DNA of 64,000 nt from Gordionus sp. m RMFG-2023 (lineage: Eukaryota; Nematomorpha; Gordioida; Chordodea; Parachordodidae), in contig NC_088778.1 in the NCBI RefSeq assembly GCF_954871325.1, forward strand, positions 8,093,743 through 8,157,742, given 5' to 3'. The notes beneath the pieces were generated by a model that saw nothing but the letters and a program-made list of their open reading frames with translations, made no database searches and had not been told where the DNA came from. The position numbers and the translations under genes are program-made. Positions 57,064 through 64,000 of the stretch are shown one piece after another. The first letter of the stretch is position 1, and the number at the start of each line of letters is the position of its first letter.

Positions 57064-59172
57064 CATTCTGATCAAATTATATAAAATTATTTTAAAATAT
57101 CCATCATATATGTATATTCGAAATAATTTATAAAAATTTAAAATAATTTATAACCTCTTTTTTTGCCAAACATTTTTATATATTTAAATTTATATTCATT
57201 TAACTTTTTTTTATTATGCACCTGTTTTGTCAATTCAATCAAAATATTGAAAATAATATATGACTAATTTAAAAAAAATTTAATTAATTTTTATTGAATC
57301 GTTTTCTAACAGTTGACAAGAACTTGCTCCTTTTTAAACTACCAATTGAGAAAAGAGATATAGTTATAATTCCAACAAACCTCTCGGCATAGTGATGAAG
57401 AAGATTTTGATGATAATGAGTGAATAAATGTTGAAGTTTTACTTTCACATACTGGTGAATTAGATATTAATAATTCAATTAATGACGCCATTCTAGGACC
57501 ATCTTCTACAAGATGAAATTCTGTAATTTATCCCAATTTAAAATGTAGACAAATAGATTGTATTATACAAGCCCTTTCAATGAGGAAGATAAAGATATAA
57601 TAAAACTTGTAAACGATTTCTTGTTAAAAGTCTACCAGATATATTTTCTTTAATTTCCGAAAGACTTATATTCCCTAATTGTAGAACTAATATATGTATA
57701 ACCATCCCAGATATTAAGTGATTTATGGAATTCTATTATACTGGATATCCTTTAATCATACAATAAAGGATGTTTCGGTCTAATGATCATGATATTAATA
57801 TTCTAATAATCCTGAATACAATTTACCAATTACAATTTCGAAATTTGAAATATAGAATTCATTTACAAAGTGAGAACCATACTGATTCATCTGAACATTA
57901 TTTATCCACTATTATAGATATAAGCAGATATTGCCATACGCACTCAAGATATATGGCCAAACATGTCAAATCGCACTTCGTTAAACGAAGTTCCTTTAAT
58001 AAAGATTTCTGTTGTTTTTTTATCTTTACAAATTGAACGTTTTAACAGCTTTTAACGTAAATAATGCATTTTAAACATGTTCGTTTAAATTAAACACCAA
58101 ATAATTTTTTTTTCTTTTATATTTAGACATTTTATATTAAAAAAATAAAAATTAATGTTTCAGTTTAAATATAGTTAAGTTCACGTTTTTTTAATTTGAG
58201 TTTAAACCGCTGAAAAGTTCAATTTGTGCTCATTATTATGGTATTATACATAATTTTTATCTTTTTTAATAGTTTTGTTAAAAAGCCCGATTTAAGTCGA
58301 TTTTAATGATTATAAATTTTTTTTATATAAGCTTGAAGAATTTACTCATAGCTAGCTGGCAGAAAGGTTGGACATCTATTTGCCAAATCTCGAAGTTTTT
58401 TAGCTAAAATCTTATCGGACTGTTTTGAAAAATCTACACAAATCGGGTTTTTAACAACACTATTTTTTAACTTCGTAATGATTAAGTGCACAGAAATGCA
58501 CAAGGCTAAATTTGCTATTTAAGATTATTTTTTTGGCTGATATTTTTAGAATATCATATTTAAGCATATATCAATATAATTTGAAAAAATTGAGAATTTT
58601 TATCTACCAGAAAAATCTTGACAATTAATGAGTTAATAAAATAGTAAGAAATTAGTTAAAATGCTGTTTTGTAATTTATACATTCCTTAATGATTTACAG
58701 AACACGAAACATATAGTATAATATCAATTATATAATAAAGTTTATATATACCTGCAAAGTAACATGATAATGTGCATAAAAGTAAAAATGTATTTATTTA
58801 TATTTAACTTAATTATCACCCTCTTTTCCATTTCACACTTCGTTTATATACATTTTTATAAGTCCAAATTAGAATACAAACGAAAAACAAAAAAGTAAAA
58901 ATATTATAAAATATAAAAAGTAAGGTTATGCCGAAAGTTATAAAAATAAGGTTATGCAATAAAGTTATAAAATCAAATTACAAAAAATAATAAAAATTAG
59001 ATTACAAAAAGTTCAAAAACAAAAAGTAAAATAAAGAATTAGATTATAACGCAACAATACCCACCATAAAAATGTTATACAGAACAAACTCATTATAATT
59101 GTTTGGCAAGATATATTTTTAAAAAGTAATACTATTTTAGGCTTTTTTTTCATACAGACATAAAATTTCAAT
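57064..59172. other. Upstream of AP-3 mu; unclassified coding-like traces
   Basis: At 57350-58036 the plus strand gives short protein-like stretches in different frames (SDEEDFDDNE, then LPDIFSLISERLIFPN, then YRIHLQSENHTDSSEH) with stops between. It may be a decayed gene or element; not recognised. The TAGTGTTG-family MITE at 58270 lies here. Confidence 0.35.
58270..58462. mobile_element. hAT-type MITE, TAGTGTTG family, copy 4
   Basis: 193 bp, from TAGTTTTGTTAAAAAGC to GGGTTTTTAACAACACTA, between perfect 8-bp repeats TTTTTTAA (58262-58269 and 58463-58470). The repeat is low-complexity, but its length and position agree with copies 1-3. Interior shares CTGGCAGAAAGGTTGG-type sequence inverted relative to the others. 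Confidence 0.8.
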
Positions 59173-62100
59173 ATGATTCATAGTTTATTTATAATTAATA
59201 AGCATGGGTAATTATATTAATCAGAATAGCTTTAATAATTTATATATTTTCAAATATAGTGATATATTTATGGAAAAGCATTGGAAGAGCGTTATCAATC
59301 GTTCTATATGTGATTATTTATTTGAGGAACAAAAGAAAGTTTTCTTAATTTAATAATCAGTATAAAATTCAATGAATTAGATTTCAAACTTTGATACTAT
59401 ACCTCCTGTTATTCCAACTCCGCGACATATACTTATAAATATACATAGATGTAAATTATATTTTGTAGCTGTCTTATCTACTGAATGTAAATATACTATT
59501 TAATTTATCTTACTTATCATTTAGGCCCTCCTCTATTTATTATTGAGTTTCTGCATAAAATAGTTGATACAATTATAGATTATTTTCAGGATTGTAATGA
59601 AACTATTATTAAAGAAAATTATATTGTGGTGTATGAGGTAATATAAATATTTTTTTATAATAAATTATTTGTGCAGTTTTTAATAAGATAGTAATTTATA
59701 AAAAATTATCTTGATAGACAAGCAAGCTGGGATTAAAATAGGCTATTGGATAGGGTTTTGATAACATTGGTGATTAGTAAATACCCACAATTCAGCTGAT
59801 TATAATGAACCTATAAAGTTTTTGAAAATCAGTCTGAATGCCTAAAGTTTTTAATTTATTTTAAGGTAGAGATCAAAACATCAAAATATTTAATTCAAAA
59901 AATAAATACTATCAAAAAAAAATTAAATAAACCCTTAAAAATGAGACCAATACCAATTTGTAATATTTTCAAATTATGATTACGTTCCTATGAATTTTTA
60001 AATTATGCTGAAATAAAAATAGCATATGCTTCTCCTTTGTGGAATGATTTTATTAAAAGATTTAAACTGTCCATTAATCAATTAAATGAAATATATCTAT
60101 TAATTTTTATTTTAATTATCAGTGATGAAGCATTCATAGAAATCAAGGATTGCTTCCCTTGTAATTTTTCTTAAAAAATTATTAAACATAAATTATTATT
60201 ACTTAATATATATATATTACATTAAAAAAATTAATACTAATACCATTTTTATTATGTTAATCACTACTTTAAGAATATTATATTTACTACTAAAAAATAG
60301 TGGGAACCAAATATAACATGTTAATTTTTTTTATAAATAAAAAGAAAATATTGTATTTTTAAAAAAAACACTCATTTTTTTTTTTATTTTTTTAATATTG
60401 ATTTAAATTTTAAAATATCAAATTGAAAATTTATTAAAAATAACCTTTAGCTCTAGAAATTTTGATAAAAATAAATTGAATATCGAAGGAAGATGACCAA
60501 CGTCAATTTATCAAAATTAGTAAAAATAAATCAAATTCATAATTTTTTTTATCAATAAATATGGAAAATATGAGTAGGTCCAAGATAACGAAATCCAATT
60601 TTATCAAAAATTTATTGATAGTTTTTAAAAAAGGATATTAATTAAATATATAACTTTTTAATCAATACTAGCTGGGCAATCTTAATCAACTATATTTTTT
60701 TTACCACTTAATTTTTTTAAAAATACTGCACAAAATTTTTATAAATGTTTAATTTACTGCACAAAAAAAAATATAGCTTTTATTATGATTCCATAGGTTT
60801 TAGATGAAATGCTTGACAATGGTTTTCCATTGATCACTGAATCCAATATATTAAAAGAATTAATAAAGCCTCCTAATATATTGAGAACGATTGCAAATAC
60901 AGTAACAGGAAAATCTAAGTAGAATATTTAATTTATGTTACAAAAAATAATATAAATAATAGTTTAAGTTCCGATCTTCCCAAAGGGCAACTCTCGAATG
61001 TCCCCTGGAGAAGAACAGGAATTAAATATTCAAATAACGAAGCGTACTTTGATGTTATTGAAGAAATTGATGCGATTATAGATAAATTTGGTTCCGTTAT
61101 ATTTTCAGAAGTTCAAGGCAATGTAATATTATCGTATATAATTTTCTTTTCTTTCAAATTGTTAAAGATTGCAAGTATTAAGATATATATATATATGTTA
61201 GCGTCAATGTGTTTTTTTTCAACTTTAATTCATTTTTTAAGCGCGTTTTTTTTAATTTAAAAATCTGATTTTACCGGAAATACATTCCATCCTGTTTGGA
61301 ATACCTCTCTTATGAATTATAGACAATTTTGCTGTTAACCCTTGAGTCACATCTATAATTTATACAAAAAGTTTATGGAAAATCTAATATAATTTTATTA
61401 AGTTCTAAAGTTCATGGTAAAAATTGTCTGGGAATTATAGGGTAGGTATTCCAAACATGATAGATTACATTTCGGGTAAAATCAGATTTTTAAATTTAAA
61501 AATACGCGCTCAAAAAATGATTTAAAGTTGAAAAAATAACAATGGCGCTAACATATATATAAATGTGATTAAAGATGTTATCTCAACCATAAAGGTTAAA
61601 AAAAACTGTGAGGAAGAACTTTTAAAAACCAATAATTTTATTCACCAAAATTATTTATTAAAATCTGTATTCTCAAAAATATGAGTTGCAGGATATTAGT
61701 AATTTAACTCTTACTTCTTTCGAAAAATTTACCCTCCTCTTAAAATAAAATCCTAGACATGCCAGTTTAGTTTGACGATATACGAATTTACCATCTTAAA
61801 TTTTAAGATCCTTCAAACTTTCTAGATATGGATGAAAATTGTTTTTTTTCTCCTGCAATATTGTATTAACAATTTATTTAATGGTTAGGAATAATATATC
61901 TTCATCATAATTGCAAGCAAATGAAAATTTTTAGTTTTTAAATTGATATAAGTGTAAACACATGTATTTTTATTCATAATCTCATATTAATTTCTCTCTT
62001 TTACTATAAAGATGAAAGAAAGAAAAAATATAGAATCTAATAGGGCTTCGAAATTTCAATCTTAAATTGATATAAAATGTATTCCAGAATATAATGCTTA

Positions 62101-63516
62101 CATTATGAATTTCGGATAACCTTTTTATGGTGAACTTTCGAATTTCTCTTAATTTATAATTTTTTTATATTCATTTATAATGTAACTTTAAATAAATGGT
62201 ATGATTATAATTCAACAATGTGGGCACTATAGATTGCCTTCAATAAATAAATAATTGAGAAATTTTAAATCCCTATAATTTGGTATTTAATAGCATAGCT
62301 AGCAACAAAAGTAATTATTTTATGCATAACAATTTTATCAAAACCTCATCAGATCGACTGTGCCATAAAACTGAGCGGCATGCCTGAACTCACCATGAAT
62401 TTCACGAATCCCAGAATCCTAGATGATTCTAGCTTCCATCTCTGTGTGAGACTCAAACACTGGGAAACTGAGAAAAAACTCAATTTTATTCCCCCTGACG
62501 GTAATTTTAGGCTCATGTCATACAAGGTTTGCTCATGTTCATTATGTTATATGTGTATGTATATAAGTAGATAAATGATACTAGGCTTATCTAAAATTTT
62601 CTTAAGGAGGGGTTTTACCATGAAAGGGTTTTGGCTCGTTTTTCATTCATTTTTTTGAAGAGGGTGATTGGAGAGTATGAAGGATATGATTTATTTTATA
62701 GCACCCCATGAATTTTGATTGATTAGTAAAAAAAACCTACAACACATTAATAAGAAAATAGTCCAAATATTATTATTTGAAATAAAAATTAATGATTTAA
62801 AAAATAATAATGAGTTATTAAATAGGTTAAATTAAAAAAATTATTCAATTAAAACGTATCGTTTCAAAGTTAAGGAAAACATATTAATATTATTACACAA
62901 TCGTTTGTATTTTTATTGGCATAAAATCCCAACTAAAATAGACTATTGATATGTCGATATACGCTAAAAAAACTTAGAAGCCACTAGGATACCGGTCTAG
63001 ATTTGTTAAAACGTTAAACAATTATTTAGTTTGAATCAAATCGATAAAGCTGAATGTTGAGTAGTCGATTAGGTTTTTTATAATAATGCAAACTAAACCG
63101 ATTCATACTGAAACAACTCTAATAAGTGGCCTTAATAGAATTGAAAAATATCCTTCAAGAAACTGATAATATAAACTTTAGAAATCCATTTATGTTGATT
63201 ACTTTATAAATTATTAGTATAATAATAATAAAAATTTTTATCCATCAAACAATACCCATATTATAAGGTAAACTCCAACCTGGCCACAAATAATATGATC
63301 CCATTGCACGTGCAGCATTCTATTACTTACTCTAATCCCTCAAATTCATCCGAAATTTCCGCTTCCAAATCAAGCGGAGGAGGTGGTAATAATTTGTACA
63401 ACTATAGCAGTTCAAATGTTAATGCTAATCACAATAATGCGACAAGTAATTTTAGCAGGAGCTCAACGGGTAAATTGGATATTGTAGTGGCGCCTAGGAA
63501 TACTGCCGGGAAAAAT
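59173..63516 (+). CDS. AP3M: AP-3 complex subunit mu (3' end beyond window)
   Basis: Eight exons: 59173-59207, 59260-59338, 59381-59486, 59525-59637, 60797-60918, 60969-61122, 62353-62526 and 63268-63516, in frame for 344 aa; a donor follows at 63517, so the gene continues past the edge. It encodes the medium subunit of the AP-3 coat, which sorts cargo from endosomes to lysosome-related organelles and reads tyrosine-type sorting signals. Start MIHSLFIINKHGDIFMEKHW matches the family. The longin-like N-terminus runs to about residue 140, followed by the mu homology domain (SNVPWRRTGIKY, NNEAYFDVIEEIDAIIDK, FIPPDGNFRLMSYK). In exon 8 a Ser/Asn/Gly-rich stretch of about 45 residues sits between QHSITYS and GKLDIVVAPRN, absent from vertebrate AP3M. 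Introns 1-3 and 5 are 38-52 nt; intron 6 carries a MITE. Confidence 0.95.
61189..61560. mobile_element. Long-arm palindromic MITE in AP-3 mu intron 6
   Basis: About 370 bp made of two inverted arms of roughly 150 bp. Left: ATATGTTAGCGTCAATGTG, then TTCAACTTTAATTCATTTTTT, AAGCGCG, then AAAATCTGATTTTACCGG. The right arm is the near inverse, ending GGCGCTAACATATAT. The flanking TA-rich sequence hides any target duplication. A diverged relative lies at 33020-33345. Spliced out with the intron. Confidence 0.85.
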
Positions 63517-64000
63517 GTAAATATATTTTAAAAAATTAGTTTCTTTTATCTTACTTTTCAATAGTAAGAAAGAAAGAAATTCAATAGTAATATCAATAAT
63601 TTTTAGTGTTGCTGATAAATATCCAAGTTTTTTAAACTTCGACTAATCGATCCGCCATTATTTTTATTATTTTTACCGCACAACGAAATTTAAAAAAAAA
63701 TAATGTTAACTACTTTCTTTGAGTAAAGTTGAAAGTTAATCCCGCTATTATTATTAATATGGTTTCGCGTAATTTTGAATTTGTGGTATCCAGAAAAAAG
63801 TTATTAAAATGTATCTACTTTTATTCTCAATTAAACAGTATTTCAATATTTATCACTTAAATATTTCTCAATTTCAATTTCTCGATTTTTGGTTAATCTT
63901 TATTTCAATTCAAAATAAGTATTCAAATATGTATCAAATCTCGAACAAAATATATATTATTTTTTTTAAATTTTCTTATTTTTCCCTAATAAGTGTTCGT
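63517..64000. other. AP-3 mu intron 8 (incomplete)
   Basis: Starts with donor GTAAAT after the exon-8 codon for Asn. No further AP-3 mu exon (expected to resume around TIEGI...VTVHMPK) was found before the window ends. Confidence 0.6.

Overview
The window is AT-rich (roughly three quarters A+T) genomic DNA from a multicellular animal. Six spliced protein genes can be assembled by eye. Their introns are GT-AG, many only about 40-65 nt long and a few of several kilobases. The proteins are animal types: an LRR receptor with an LRRCT domain, an inward-rectifier K+ channel, AP-3 mu and MCM4. Asn/Ser-rich insertions sit in several conserved proteins. I cannot name the phylum with confidence; an AT-rich invertebrate (arthropod or worm) fits best.

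Layout. 1-12,540: two GNAT-family acyltransferase paralogs in convergent orientation (copy A, + strand, exons from 1474 to 3449, first exon not found; copy B, - strand, 12,540 to 9,738, complete, 509 aa). They form the arms of an old inverted duplication. The spacer holds decayed mariner fragments and a 139-bp tandem array. 12,541-36,889: a long gene-poor repeat field with hAT transposon remains (17.4 kb, 28.8-30.4 kb, 34.1-35.7 kb), a Ty3/Gypsy fossil (about 20.7-22.3 kb), several short inverted-repeat elements (MITEs) with exact 8-bp target duplications, and two long purine/pyrimidine microsatellites. 36,890-40,504: a two-exon LRR transmembrane protein (1,097 aa). 42,950-53,933: MCM4 on the - strand, 16 exons, 834 aa, complete. 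Its 5.3-kb fourth intron contains a whole inward-rectifier K+ channel gene on the opposite strand (49,988-51,168). 54,754-57,058: an LTR-retroelement fossil with 5-bp target duplications. 59,173-63,516: the first eight exons of the AP-3 mu subunit, continuing past the right edge.

The genes do not form a pathway. MCM4 is part of the replicative helicase, AP-3 mu part of an endosomal coat, and the channel, LRR protein and acyltransferases are unrelated to them. The points most worth a second look are the K+ channel, whose selectivity filter carries Arg where essentially all Kir channels have Thr; its nesting inside MCM4; the inverted acyltransferase pair; the Asn/Ser/Gly insertion in the AP-3 mu homology domain; and a group of hAT-derived MITEs that share their ends with a larger hAT remnant in the same window. 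No clear sign of a wholly new multi-gene system was found.
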